A DNA stretch of 35,461 bases. Origin: an uncultured Actinomycetes bacterium (GTDB lineage Bacteria > Actinomycetota > Coriobacteriia > Coriobacteriales > Atopobiaceae). The position numbers and the translations under genes are program-made. The notes beneath the pieces were generated by a model, which worked only from the letters and a program-made list of their open reading frames with translations, made no database searches and had not been told where the DNA came from. The stretch is from assembly GCA_900313905.1 (NCBI GenBank), contig OMTG01000085.1, forward strand, positions 1 through 35,461, given 5' to 3'. Shown here in pieces: positions 26,119 to 35,461 of the stretch (positions within the stretch are counted from its first letter, which is position 1; every line of letters starts with the position of its first letter).

Positions 26119-26706
26119 GTGAACTATGCCGAAATCGTCCTGCTGGGAGCGGCGCTCTCAGCTGACGCGTTTGCCGTGACGGTATCCAATGCTTGTACCT
26201 ATACCCATGAACGCCGCCGCCGGCTCTTCCTGATGCCGGTCTTCTTCGGATTCTTCCAAGGCTTCATGCCTGTCCTCGGCTATGTGCTGGGCAGCGTCGC
26301 GGCCAATCTGATCGAGACCTACTCCGGCATCGTCACCCTTGTGATCTTGGGCATCATCGGCGGCAACATGATTGTCGAAGGGGCGCGTGCCCTGCGTGGG
26401 GGAGAGGCCGAGGCTGAAGAGGAGGAAGAGGAGGCGCGGAAGAGGTCCCAGGGGCGCCTCACGGTCTGGATGATCTTCCTCCAGGCCATCGCCACTGCCA
26501 TCGACGCCTTCGCTGTCGGCGTCTCGCTGCGCGCCCAGGCTGTCGAGATCCTGCCGGCATCGGTCGTGATCGCGCTCACGACCTTCATCTTCAGCCTGGT
26601 CGCCCTCTTCATCGGCCGCAGGCTGGGAAAGCTTCTGGGAGACCGTGCCGAAGTGGCTGGCGGCATCGTCCTTGTCTGCATCGGCATCAAGGCCTGCTTC
26701 TTCTAG
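26119..26706 (+). CDS. mntP: Manganese efflux pump MntP
   Basis: A 195-residue, six-helix membrane protein that exports Mn(II). The two pseudo-repeats each carry the family's Asp motif: LSADAFAVTVSN near residue 13 and ATAIDAFAVGVSL near 130. GFFQGFMPVLGY and a GG-N segment also fit MntP/YebN. The central cytosolic loop is unusually acidic (EAEAEEEEEEARK). The GTG at 26119 is chosen because GGGAGAGG lies eight bases upstream; a GTG 11 codons earlier lacks an SD. The roughly 150-bp leader contains no recognisable yybP-ykoY manganese riboswitch, which often precedes this gene. No strong terminator is visible after it. Confidence 0.93.
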   Translation: MNYAEIVLLGAALSADAFAVTVSNACTYTHERRRRLFLMPVFFGFFQGFMPVLGYVLGSVAANLIETYSGIVTLVILGIIGGNMIVEGARALRGGEAEAEEEEEEARKRSQGRLTVWMIFLQAIATAIDAFAVGVSLRAQAVEILPASVVIALTTFIFSLVALFIGRRLGKLLGDRAEVAGGIVLVCIGIKACFF

Positions 26707-26833
26707 ACTGAGAAAACCTCACATTTGTGGCTAAGGTCTGAAGCCTGTCTGCTCTCCGTTTATTGGGAAGAGGGGGCGGGTAGAGTCTCATGTTGGTTTG
26801 AAACGAATAAGCCGTCACATGGGAGGCGTGCAT

Positions 26834-27367
26834 ATGGATTTCCTGAAACGCATCTATCGGCATGGCAAGTCAAGCACCATGCTCTCCGGCGCCTTCCTGG
26901 CGCTGCTTGGGGTCATCTGCCTGGGCTACGGCGAGCAGACCGTCCTCGGCATCGTCCGCCTGGTCGGCATCGTCTCGCTGATCCTCGGCATCTGCAAGCT
27001 CGTCGATATCCTGGTCCACAAGGCGAACGATTCGGCAATCCTGGGCGCAGGCGTCGTGGAGCTCGTCCTCGGCCTCATCCTGACCCTTGCCCCGGATGCC
27101 TTCATCACGATCGTCTTCATCATCCTCGGCGTCGCCGTGCTTGGCTGCGGCGTGACCGCCCTGAACGACGGGAAGAGCGCCAGCAATTCCGGCGAGAAGA
27201 TAGCCGGTGTCTGCAACATCGTGCTTGGTGTCATCATGGCCATCGCGCCCTTCGCCTTCCTCAATGCGGTGACGATCATCGCAGGCGTGGCCCTGCTCTT
27301 GGCCGGCATCACGCAGCTTGTCGCTGCGATGCGGATGCCGGAGGAGCCCTTCGCACAGGACCGCTGA
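26834..27367 (+). CDS. DUF308 (HdeD-like) membrane protein 1
   Basis: A 177-residue integral membrane protein of six short helices in three pairs with repeated GxxxLxxG patterns (LSGAFLALLGVICLGYG, GAGVVELVLGLILTLAP, GVCNIVLGVIMAIAPFA). This is the DUF308 layout known from HdeD, which is linked to acid resistance in enterics. Its function here is unknown. ATG 26834 has GGGAGG upstream; the ATG at 26819 is possible. A second member of the same family lies at 28912, on the other side of an orphan binding protein. Confidence 0.82.
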   Translation: MDFLKRIYRHGKSSTMLSGAFLALLGVICLGYGEQTVLGIVRLVGIVSLILGICKLVDILVHKANDSAILGAGVVELVLGLILTLAPDAFITIVFIILGVAVLGCGVTALNDGKSASNSGEKIAGVCNIVLGVIMAIAPFAFLNAVTIIAGVALLLAGITQLVAAMRMPEEPFAQDR

Positions 27368-27393
27368 GCGAAGCTGGCATGGCATGAAGCGCT

Positions 27394-27430
27394 GCGCCCA
27401 TCTGCCCTGTGCAGGTGGGCGCTTCCTTTT
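27394..27430 (+). terminator. Intrinsic terminator after DUF308 gene 1
   Basis: GCGCCCATCTG pairs with CAGGTGGGCGC (one G-U), loop CCCTGTG, then TTCCTTTT. An outer GAAGCGC/GCGCTTC pairing competes. Confidence 0.85.
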
Positions 27431-27581
27431 GGCGGACGAATTGCTGCAGAATATGGCAAGGCCCCATGTTTTAGGCATGATGGTCGGCGAAATGTAGGAC
27501 AATTGTGCATGAAATAGGAGAGCATTGATGCTGAAGGCCTCTCTCACGGGGGGACCGGGCACTCAGATGAGGGGGAAGACT

Positions 27582-28709
27582 ATGGGAAACGTCACTCGGA
27601 GGGACTTCTTCGGCGTGGCAGGACTTGCCGCTGCGACATTGGGCCTCGGCGCCTGTGGCCAGGGCAGCTCCTCATCGGGAAGCTCCACGCGAGATCCGGT
27701 CGGCGCTGATTCTGACCTGATCGATGCTGCAAAGGCCGAAGGCACCCTCAATGTCGTGGGATCGTGCGCAGAGGAATATCTGGCTGCTGCCTGCAAGCAT
27801 TTCAATGAGCTCTATGGGCTGCAGGTGAATTACAAGCACCTCTCGACCGCTGATGCACAGGCCCTGGTCGAATCCGAAGCAGGCGCTCCTACCCACGATG
27901 TCTGGTTCGGCGGCACGACCGATCCCTACAACATCGTGTCCGATGAGGGCTACCTCGACAATTCCTATCTGCCGAAGAACTCGTCCCACCTCATGAGCGA
28001 GTCCTACATGTCCTCGAACAATGACTGGTTCGGCATCTACAAGGGCCTTCTCGGCATCATGTACAACAAGGACGAGCTCGACCGCCTCGGCATCGATGCC
28101 CCGAAGGACTGGCCGGACCTCCTCGACACCTCCTGCCAGGGCCTCATCTGGACTTCGAACTACAGCACCTCCGGCACGGCCCGCCTCTTCCTCAATACGA
28201 TCATCCAGACGTATGGCCACGACCAGGGCCTGAACTATCTCCAGCAGCTCGACAAGAACGTGCAGGTCTACACGAAGGCAGGAGCTATGCCCGTGAAGAG
28301 CCTCGGCACTGGCGAGGCTGTCATCGCAATCGGGTTCCTGCACGACGGGATCGCCCAGATCGAGGACAATGGCTATGAGAACATCGAGCTTGTGGCTCCT
28401 GCCTCTGGCGTCTCCTATGAGATCGGCGCCACGGCGGTGCTCAAGGGGGCCGCGCATCCGAATGCCGGCAAGCTCTGGCTCGAGTATGCCCTCTCGCCTG
28501 AATGCGTCGAGCTGGCAGACGACAATGGCTCCTACCAGACCCTTGTCATCGACAATGCCCATCAGCCCTCCCAGGTGAGCAAGCATGGCCTCAACCCTGA
28601 CGATGTGATGGACTACGACTTCGATGATGCGAGGGAGCATACCGCCACGTATGTCCAGGAGATCATGGGGCTGATTGGCGGCACCGATTCGCGCTTCCAG
28701 GCGCAGTAA
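27582..28709 (+). CDS. Orphan ABC-type solute-binding lipoprotein (Fe3+/AfuA or phosphonate/PgtC-like)
   Basis: A 375-residue extracellular binding protein of the family 1/6 type. The N-terminus has a twin-arginine motif (TRRDFFGVAG) and a lipobox LGAC with Cys24 predicted as lipidated, then a Ser-rich linker. The mature part begins DLIDAAKAEGTLNVVGSC and has HDVWFGGTTDPYN, GIYKGLLGIMYNKDELD, LGTGEAVIAIGFLHDG and GATAVLKGAAHPNAGKLW. This pattern is shared by iron(III), 2-aminoethylphosphonate and phosphoglycerate binding proteins; the ligand cannot be told. No permease or ATPase gene is near. ATG 27582 has AGGGGG six bases upstream; an upstream in-frame start at 27525 would precede the signal sequence and is unlikely. 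It has its own terminator. Confidence 0.9.
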   Translation: MGNVTRRDFFGVAGLAAATLGLGACGQGSSSSGSSTRDPVGADSDLIDAAKAEGTLNVVGSCAEEYLAAACKHFNELYGLQVNYKHLSTADAQALVESEAGAPTHDVWFGGTTDPYNIVSDEGYLDNSYLPKNSSHLMSESYMSSNNDWFGIYKGLLGIMYNKDELDRLGIDAPKDWPDLLDTSCQGLIWTSNYSTSGTARLFLNTIIQTYGHDQGLNYLQQLDKNVQVYTKAGAMPVKSLGTGEAVIAIGFLHDGIAQIEDNGYENIELVAPASGVSYEIGATAVLKGAAHPNAGKLWLEYALSPECVELADDNGSYQTLVIDNAHQPSQVSKHGLNPDDVMDYDFDDAREHTATYVQEIMGLIGGTDSRFQAQ

Positions 28710-28724
28710 GATCTGCAGCGTGCA

Positions 28725-28752
28725 GGGGCTCCAGCGGTGGGGCCCCTTTTTT
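28725..28752 (+). terminator. Intrinsic terminator after the orphan binding-protein gene
   Basis: GGGGCTCC pairs with GGGGCCCC (one G-U), with a six-base loop, followed by six T residues. Confidence 0.93.
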
Positions 28753-28911
28753 GCATTGCCAAGGGCCGGAGACAGACAGAATGGCATCCGTCTGTGGAAA
28801 ACCGCTCTTGGCCGGTGCTGAAGAAAAAATCTAAGTGTGTCATGGGTAGATTATCTGCGAGCAGAACTGCAGGCATAAGGCGCTCAGCGCCTGTGAGAGA
28901 AGAAGGAAACC

Positions 28912-29451
28912 ATGGAATTCAAGTTTCAGCGTTCGAAGGCCGGGACCATCCTGGCTGGCATCGCAGCCATCATCTTGGGTGTTGTCTGCTTCATGCGTCC
29001 CTCCAATGCCGCGCTCTTCATCACGAACGTGACAGGCTGGATCCTCATCATCTTCGGCATCGTCGGCCTCGTCACGGCCTTCGGCCACATCTCGATCATC
29101 CTCTCGCAGCTCGACTTCTATAACGGCCTTCTGAGCCTGCTTCTCGGCATCATGATCGTGAGCTGGCCGCAGTTCTTCGTCGCCTGGATCTTCATCCTGC
29201 TCGGCATCTACGTCATGGTGGCAGGGTTCAACACGCTGCTCTCCGCCAATTCGCTCCGCCTGCTCGGCATCAAGGGCTCAGGCGCAGCGATTGTCGCTGC
29301 CATCCTGATGGTCATCTTGGGATTCATGGTCATGATGTCACCGTTCACGATGGCGGACGTGTCGATGATGATCGCAGGCGTGGCGCTCGTCTATGCAGGC
29401 ATCGTGTGCATCGGCGATGGGGTGCGCATGATCAAGGCGGACAAGGAATAG
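28912..29451 (+). CDS. DUF308 (HdeD-like) membrane protein 2
   Basis: A 179-residue six-helix membrane protein with the same paired-helix plan as the protein at 26834 (AGIAAIILGVVCFMRP, WILIIFGIVGLVTAF, GLLSLLLGIMIVSWP, IFILLGIYVMVAGFNTL). The N-terminus is short and cationic and the C-terminus ends MIKADKE. Function unknown; HdeD membership suggests a stress-related envelope role. ATG 28912 follows AGAAGGAA. The leader has a small AGGCGC/GCGCCT hairpin at 28878. It is monocistronic, with a strong terminator at 29482. Confidence 0.82.
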   Translation: MEFKFQRSKAGTILAGIAAIILGVVCFMRPSNAALFITNVTGWILIIFGIVGLVTAFGHISIILSQLDFYNGLLSLLLGIMIVSWPQFFVAWIFILLGIYVMVAGFNTLLSANSLRLLGIKGSGAAIVAAILMVILGFMVMMSPFTMADVSMMIAGVALVYAGIVCIGDGVRMIKADKE

Positions 29452-29481
29452 CATCCGCTCCCTGAGATAGGTGGCATCGGG

Positions 29482-29518
29482 GCCCCGGCTGTCCTTCATG
29501 GATGGCCGGGGCTTTTCT
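29482..29518 (+). terminator. Intrinsic terminator after DUF308 gene 2
   Basis: A 13-bp stem, GCCCCGGCTGTCC with GGATGGCCGGGGC (two G-U), loop TTCAT, then TTTTCTG. Confidence 0.93.
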
Positions 29519-29606
29519 GTGCCGATATGCTGATCCGGATGGCCGTCTTGCGGGAGGGACGTCTGCCGTGCGGGTCCCTGATACGACAAGAATGATTTAT
29601 CTGGGG

Positions 29607-29633
29607 GAAACAAGAGCAAACAATTGATGAAAC
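29607..29633 (+). promoter_or_regulatory. Triple (G/C)AAAC half-sites upstream of glnN
   Basis: GAAAC (29607), CAAAC (29617) and GAAAC (29629) sit on one strand, the outer two exactly 22 bp (two turns) apart. This resembles the spacing of paired GlnR boxes, although the intervening gTnAC boxes are missing. A GATGCC/GGCATC hairpin follows at 29661-29683. It is a candidate nitrogen-control site, 97-123 bp before the start. Confidence 0.3.
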
Positions 29634-29660
29634 AAAGCTGGGGTACTCTTTAGAGCATCA

Positions 29661-29683
29661 GATGCCGTGCAACTTGTGGCATC
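29661..29683 (+). repeat. Small hairpin in the glnN leader
   Basis: GATGCC pairs with GGCATC, with adjoining wobble pairs. No riboswitch match is recognised. Confidence 0.35.
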
Positions 29684-29729
29684 CTGAGACCAGATACGTG
29701 CCACCACTTCATAAGGGAGAGAGGCGTAC

Positions 29730-31820
<2,091 letters not shown>

Positions 31821-31845
31821 GGACGTTCGTCCACCAGATGCACCA

Positions 31846-31886
31846 CGTGCCCCATCTGCCACAGAGCGGATGGGGCACGCTTTTTG
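31846..31886 (+). terminator. Intrinsic terminator after glnN
   Basis: A 14-bp stem, CGTGCCCCATCTGC with GCGGATGGGGCACG (one G-U), loop CACAGA, then CTTTTT. Confidence 0.96.
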
Positions 31887-31926
31887 TGGCCTGGCATTGA
31901 GCCACAAGGCGCACATCCCTTCCCGG

Positions 31927-31932
31927 TACAAT
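31927..31932 (+). promoter_or_regulatory. Candidate -10 element for polA-rnhA
   Basis: TACAAT lies 32 bp before the polA start, between the glnN terminator and the gene. The nearest TTGAGC (31897) is 24 bp away, too far for a normal -35, so this is a tentative call. Confidence 0.35.
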
Positions 31933-31964
31933 GGAGCAAGAACGATTCAACCGGGGAGGTCCCG

Positions 31965-34682
31965 ATGACAGATACCGAAACCGCCACGCCAGAGGTGGCC
32001 ACAAGCGAGAAGCCACGCCGCACGATTGCCGTGATCGACGGCAATTCCCTCATGCACCGTGCCTACCACGCGATCATGCAGCCCATGAGCGCACCGGATG
32101 GCCGTGCCACGAATGCCCTCTTCGGCTTCTTCAACATGTTCATCAAGCTTGTGGAGACCTTCCATCCCGATGGGGTGATCTGCGCCTTCGACAAAGGCAA
32201 GCCCCAGGTCAGGATCGATATGCTGCCGCAGTACAAGGCACAGCGTCCGCCGATGGACGAGGCGCTCCACGAGCAGTTCCCGATGGTGAAGGAGCTCCTC
32301 AAGGCGCTCGATGTGCCGGTCTGCGAGTGCGAAGGCTGGGAGGGCGACGATATCCTCGGGACCCTCGCGAAGCGGGGCGAGGATGAAGGCTACGAGATGC
32401 TGCTCTTCACGGGCGACCGCGACATGTACCAGCTCGCGACCGATCACGTGAAGGTCGTCTCGACGAAGAAGGGCGTCTCCGATGTGCAGATCATGACGCC
32501 AGAGTCGGTGGACGATCTCTATCACGGGATCACGCCTGCCCTCGTGCCCGACTTCTATGGCCTCAAGGGCGACACCTCCGACAATATCCCGGGCGTCCCG
32601 GGCATCGGCCCCAAGAAGGCAGCAGCCCTCATCGTGAAGTATGGGGACCTCGATCAGGTGATCGCCCATGCAGACGAGGTCAAGGGCAAGATGGGGGAGA
32701 ACCTGCGCGCCCATATCGACGATGCGCTCCTCTCCCGCAAGGTCGCGACCATCCGCCGTGATGCCCCGATCGATATCGACCTGGCCGATGCGAAGTTCCC
32801 GACCTTCGACCCTGCCGAGGTCACGAAGGAGTTCAGCGCGCTCGGCTTCACGGGGATGACAAAAAGGCTCGTGGGCCTCGAAGGCGCAAAGGGCGGAGAG
32901 GCTTCCACAGTTGAGGAAGAGACCGTAGCGCTTCCGAAGGCAGTCTCCGGCGAGAAGGCCGAGAAGGCCCTGGATGCTGCACTCAAAGCTGGAGAGTGGG
33001 TCGGCGCTTCGTTCGAGTCGCCTGCCCAGAAGAAGCAGATGGCGCTCGACCTCTTCGACGATGAGCCGAAGCAGGTGCTCTGGCTTGCGACCGCCCATGC
33101 GCTCATGCGCTTTGCCGCCGGCGAGGCGCCAGAGGTCCTCGTGCGGCTCGTGCATGAGGGGAAGATCGCCTCAGGCGATGTGAAGGCGCTCCTCCATGCC
33201 ATCTATCCCATGGATTCAGCCGACGAGGCCCTGATCGAGGAGAACGACGTCGACCCTGCCCGCATCTTCGATGTGGCGGTCGCCGACTATCTGCTGCGCT
33301 CCGAAGGCGTCTCCTACCTCGTGCCGGACATCTTCTCCCGCGTGATGCCGAGCGCCCTGCCGGAGGCAACCGACAAGATCCCCGAGGCGGCACTCGATGC
33401 CTTCGGGTCCTGCCTTCTTGTGGAGCCGCTCCAGAAGCATATGGAGGAAGATGGGTGCCAGGAGCTCTTCTCTGAGGTGGAGATGCCGCTTCTTCCCGTC
33501 CTCCTCATGATGGAACGCACCGGCCTCCATGTGGATCCGGGCGAGCTCAAACGCCAGAGCGCAGAGCTTGGGGCCGAGATATCGGCGATGGAGGACAAGA
33601 TCCACGAGGAGGCAGGCGAGGACTTCAACATCGACTCCCCGCAGCAGCTCTCCCACGTGCTCTTCGAGGTGCTGGGCCTTCCGACCGCCGGCCTCAAGAA
33701 GACCCGCAAGGGCTTCTATTCGACCAATGCGAAGGTCCTCTCTGACCTTGCCCAGGACAACGAGATCGTGCAGGAGGTGCTCGACTACCGCGAGCGCAAC
33801 AAGATCCGCTCGACCTATCTCGATGCCCTGCCTGAGGACATCCGCAAGGATGGGCGCATCCATACGACCCTCAACCAGACCGTGGCAGCCACGGGCAGGC
33901 TCTCGAGCTCCGACCCGAACCTCCAGAACATCCCGACCCGTTCCGAGCTGGGGCACAGGGTGCGCACCGCCTTCACGGTGCCTGAGGGGTCGGTCTTTTT
34001 GGCCTGCGACTATTCGCAGATCGAGCTCAGGCTGCTTGCGCATCTCTCCTGCGACGAGCATCTGGTCGAAGCCTTCAATTCAGGCGCCGACTTCCATCGC
34101 ACGACCGCTGCCCGCGTCTTCGGGGTGCCGGTCGAGGAGGTCACGCCGGCCCAGCGCAGCCGCGCCAAGGCCGTGAACTTCGGCATCGTCTACGGGCAGC
34201 AGGCCTATGGCCTTGCGACCTCGCTCAAGATCCCCCGCGCAGAGGCCCAGCAGATGATCGACCGCTATTTCGAGGTCTATCCGGGCGTCCGCACCTATCT
34301 CGACTGGTGCGTGCAGTTCGCGCGGGAGAATGGCTATGCGCTCACCGCCTATGGCAGGCGCCGCTATACGCCCGATATCAAGAGCTCCAACTTCCAGAGG
34401 CGCTCCTTTGCTGAGCGCACCGCGATGAACCATCCGATGCAGGGCACCGCCGCTGACATCATAAAGATGGCGATGGTGGAAGTGCCAGCGAAGCTCAAGG
34501 AGGAGGGGCTCCGCTCGAAGCTCATCCTCCAGATCCACGACGAACTCGACTTCGAGGTGCCGGAGGACGAGATCTCTGCCCTCTCCGAGCTCGTGAAGGA
34601 CACGATGGAAGGGGTGGCCGAGCTCCGGGTCCCGCTGATCGCAGAGGTCAGCTATGGGAAGAACTGGGCTGAGGCGAAATAG
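31965..34682 (+). CDS. polA: DNA polymerase I
   Basis: A 905-residue repair and Okazaki-processing polymerase. The 5'-nuclease domain (about 15-290) has [34 protein letters not shown] and [21 protein letters not shown]. The middle domain (about 330-510) lacks the DEDD proofreading residues, as in Bacillus and mycobacterial PolA. The polymerase domain (about 530-905) carries motif A DYSQIELR (Asp682), motif [15 protein letters not shown] and motif C QIHDELD (Asp859, Glu860). ATG 31965 has GGGGAGG five bases upstream. rnhA starts 10 bp after the stop, so the two primer-removal enzymes are co-translated. Confidence 0.97.
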   Translation: MTDTETATPEVATSEKPRRTIAVIDGNSLMHRAYHAIMQPMSAPDGRATNALFGFFNMFIKLVETFHPDGVICAFDKGKPQVRIDMLPQYKAQRPPMDEALHEQFPMVKELLKALDVPVCECEGWEGDDILGTLAKRGEDEGYEMLLFTGDRDMYQLATDHVKVVSTKKGVSDVQIMTPESVDDLYHGITPALVPDFYGLKGDTSDNIPGVPGIGPKKAAALIVKYGDLDQVIAHADEVKGKMGENLRAHIDDALLSRKVATIRRDAPIDIDLADAKFPTFDPAEVTKEFSALGFTGMTKRLVGLEGAKGGEASTVEEETVALPKAVSGEKAEKALDAALKAGEWVGASFESPAQKKQMALDLFDDEPKQVLWLATAHALMRFAAGEAPEVLVRLVHEGKIASGDVKALLHAIYPMDSADEALIEENDVDPARIFDVAVADYLLRSEGVSYLVPDIFSRVMPSALPEATDKIPEAALDAFGSCLLVEPLQKHMEEDGCQELFSEVEMPLLPVLLMMERTGLHVDPGELKRQSAELGAEISAMEDKIHEEAGEDFNIDSPQQLSHVLFEVLGLPTAGLKKTRKGFYSTNAKVLSDLAQDNEIVQEVLDYRERNKIRSTYLDALPEDIRKDGRIHTTLNQTVAATGRLSSSDPNLQNIPTRSELGHRVRTAFTVPEGSVFLACDYSQIELRLLAHLSCDEHLVEAFNSGADFHRTTAARVFGVPVEEVTPAQRSRAKAVNFGIVYGQQAYGLATSLKIPRAEAQQMIDRYFEVYPGVRTYLDWCVQFARENGYALTAYGRRRYTPDIKSSNFQRRSFAERTAMNHPMQGTAADIIKMAMVEVPAKLKEEGLRSKLILQIHDELDFEVPEDEISALSELVKDTMEGVAELRVPLIAEVSYGKNWAEAK

Positions 34683-34692
34683 GAAGAGGCCA

Positions 34693-35235
34693 ATGGCTAG
34701 CTTTGATGAATTTGCCCGTGCAAACCATATCGAGGAGGCGCCTGAGCCTTCCCGGATGAAGGTCACGGTCTATACGGACGGATCGAGCCGGGGCAATCCT
34801 GGCCCCGGCGGCTACGGGGCGGTGATCCTCTACGAGGACCGCAGGGGAGAGGTGCACCAGCGCGAATTCTCGCAGGGCTATAGGCTCACGACGAACAACC
34901 GCATGGAGCTCATGGGCGTGATCGTCGCGCTCGAGGCGCTGAAGCGCCCCTGCGAGGTCGAGCTGCACTCCGACTCCCAGTACGTGGTCAATGCCTTCAA
35001 CAAGCATTGGGTCGAAGGCTGGCAGAAGCGGGGCTGGAAGACGGCCTCGAAGCAGCCTGTCAAGAACCCCGACCTCTGGAAGCGCCTCCTGGCTGCAAAG
35101 AAGCCGCACAATGTGCGCTTCGTCTGGGTCAAGGGCCATGCGGGGCATGAGTACAACGAGCGCTGCGACGAGCTTGCGACGACAGCGGCCGATGACAGGA
35201 GCTCCTGGATCGAGGATGCGGGCTTCGAGGGTTAG
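34693..35235 (+). CDS. rnhA: Ribonuclease HI
   Basis: A 180-residue RNase H1 cutting the RNA strand of RNA-DNA hybrids. The four carboxylates are present: Asp29 ([14 protein letters not shown]), Glu72 (NNRMELMGV), Asp94 (HSDSQYV) and Asp159 (NERCDELA), with the basic handle region [13 protein letters not shown]. About 20 extra residues precede the core ([14 protein letters not shown]). ATG 34693 follows GGAAGAGG, which overlaps the polA stop; a later Met (residue 22) directly before the core lacks an SD. It is convergent with the next gene, with only six bases between stops. Confidence 0.96.
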   Translation: MASFDEFARANHIEEAPEPSRMKVTVYTDGSSRGNPGPGGYGAVILYEDRRGEVHQREFSQGYRLTTNNRMELMGVIVALEALKRPCEVELHSDSQYVVNAFNKHWVEGWQKRGWKTASKQPVKNPDLWKRLLAAKKPHNVRFVWVKGHAGHEYNERCDELATTAADDRSSWIEDAGFEG

Positions 35236-35241
35236 GGAGCC

Positions 35242-35461
35242 TCATTCCTCCAGGGTGCAGATATAGACGTCGCGCCTGCTGCCATAGAGCTCCACGCCGG
35301 TCTTGATGGCATGGAACCCGGACATGATGAAGTTCGAGGAGCTGTGCAGGTTGCAGGGCGAGACTGATGCCAGAAGCGTCGTGACGTTGTGCTTGCGGGC
35401 GACGAATTTCGCGATATCGATCATGCACAGCTGGAGGCCGAACCCCCGGCAGTCCGACTTG
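35242..35461 (-). CDS. GNAT-like acetyltransferase, C-terminal part (runs off window)
   Basis: The last 72 codons of a minus-strand gene whose start lies beyond the window. CRGFGLQLC near the edge resembles the R/QxxGxG/A acetyl-CoA loop of GNAT enzymes. It is followed by DIAKFVARKHNVTTLLASVSP, a helix-strand pair, and a final strand pair FHAIKTGVELYGSRRDVYICTLEE with the GF-x-tyrosine-type ending of the fold. The substrate is unknown. The call rests on fold pattern in a fragment, so it is moderate. Confidence 0.6.
   Translation of the reverse strand, partial: KSDCRGFGLQLCMIDIAKFVARKHNVTTLLASVSPCNLHSSSNFIMSGFHAIKTGVELYGSRRDVYICTLEE

Noticed and set aside
18293-26811. Shared 12-mer GAAACGAATAAG in the gltB leader (18293) and before DUF308 gene 1 (26800)
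   Set aside because: One exact 12-base match between intergenic stretches of this size is plausible by chance, and the flanks do not align. Its GAAAC does not have a partner box at 11 bp.
29519-29729. A glutamine riboswitch or other known leader RNA before glnN
   Set aside because: Only short hairpins are seen, and the conserved glnA-RNA sequence is not present by eye.
31884-31964. An upstream extension of polA (27 codons)
   Set aside because: It would start inside the glnN terminator T-run and lacks an SD, while ATG 31965 has GGGGAGG at good spacing.

Overview
The window is a GC-rich (about 60%), densely coded bacterial chromosome segment. Strong G/C-ending codon bias, Shine-Dalgarno (SD) sites of the GGAGG type, a GlnR-like orphan regulator, type III glutamine synthetase, GltBD and an actinobacterial-style CsoR/CopA pair suggest a high-GC actinobacterium. 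An anaerobic Coriobacteriia member (Collinsella/Olsenella/Atopobium group) is my best guess, from overall flavour rather than a marker gene. There is no rRNA, tRNA, CRISPR array, transposase or phage gene. It looks like core chromosome.

Layout. 1-388 (-): 5' part of gpmA. 529-762: small Cys-rich membrane protein of the FeoB-associated type. 1122-7875: nitrogen block, with a glutamine-synthetase-like protein that seems to have lost most metal ligands, a polar amino-acid ABC transporter (binding protein, permease with an extra extracytoplasmic domain, ATPase, second binding protein) and a GlnR-like orphan response regulator. 8099-9400: HtrA-type serine protease. 9546-11141: DUF2130 coiled-coil protein. 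11303-14363: copper module csoR-copA, with three matching CsoR operators and a CopZ-like domain fused in frame to the end of CopA behind its own SD. 14448-15710 (-): ClC-family channel. 15942-18131: ligA. 18402-24523: gltB-gltD. 24610-24909: small acidic protein. 24994-25965 (-): zinc-dependent phospholipase C family protein. 26119-26706: mntP. 26834-29451: two DUF308 membrane proteins flanking an orphan solute-binding protein. 29730-31820: glnN (type III glutamine synthetase). 31965-35235: polA-rnhA. 35242-35461 (-): C-terminal part of a GNAT-like protein.

How the genes work together. Glutamine/amino-acid uptake, GlnN and GltBD make up a GS-GOGAT nitrogen assimilation set. GlnN keeps all catalytic residues, whereas the type-I-like protein at 1122 does not, so GlnN is the likely working enzyme and the other a candidate pseudoenzyme or regulator. 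A GlnR-like regulator lies in the same block. GAAAC/TAAC-type half-sites spaced about 11 bp apart occur upstream of the GS-like gene and the transporter, with a looser version upstream of glnN; this is a candidate nitrogen regulon. The copper module is self-contained: sensor, exporter and probably a chaperone made from the same reading frame. LigA, PolA and RNase HI are replication/repair enzymes; LigA begins with a putative sliding-clamp-binding peptide.

Most transcription units end in clear intrinsic terminators, which define the operons well. The most interesting items are the GS-like protein lacking metal ligands, the embedded copZ, the permease with a fused beta-rich extracytoplasmic domain, and the candidate GlnR-like sites.
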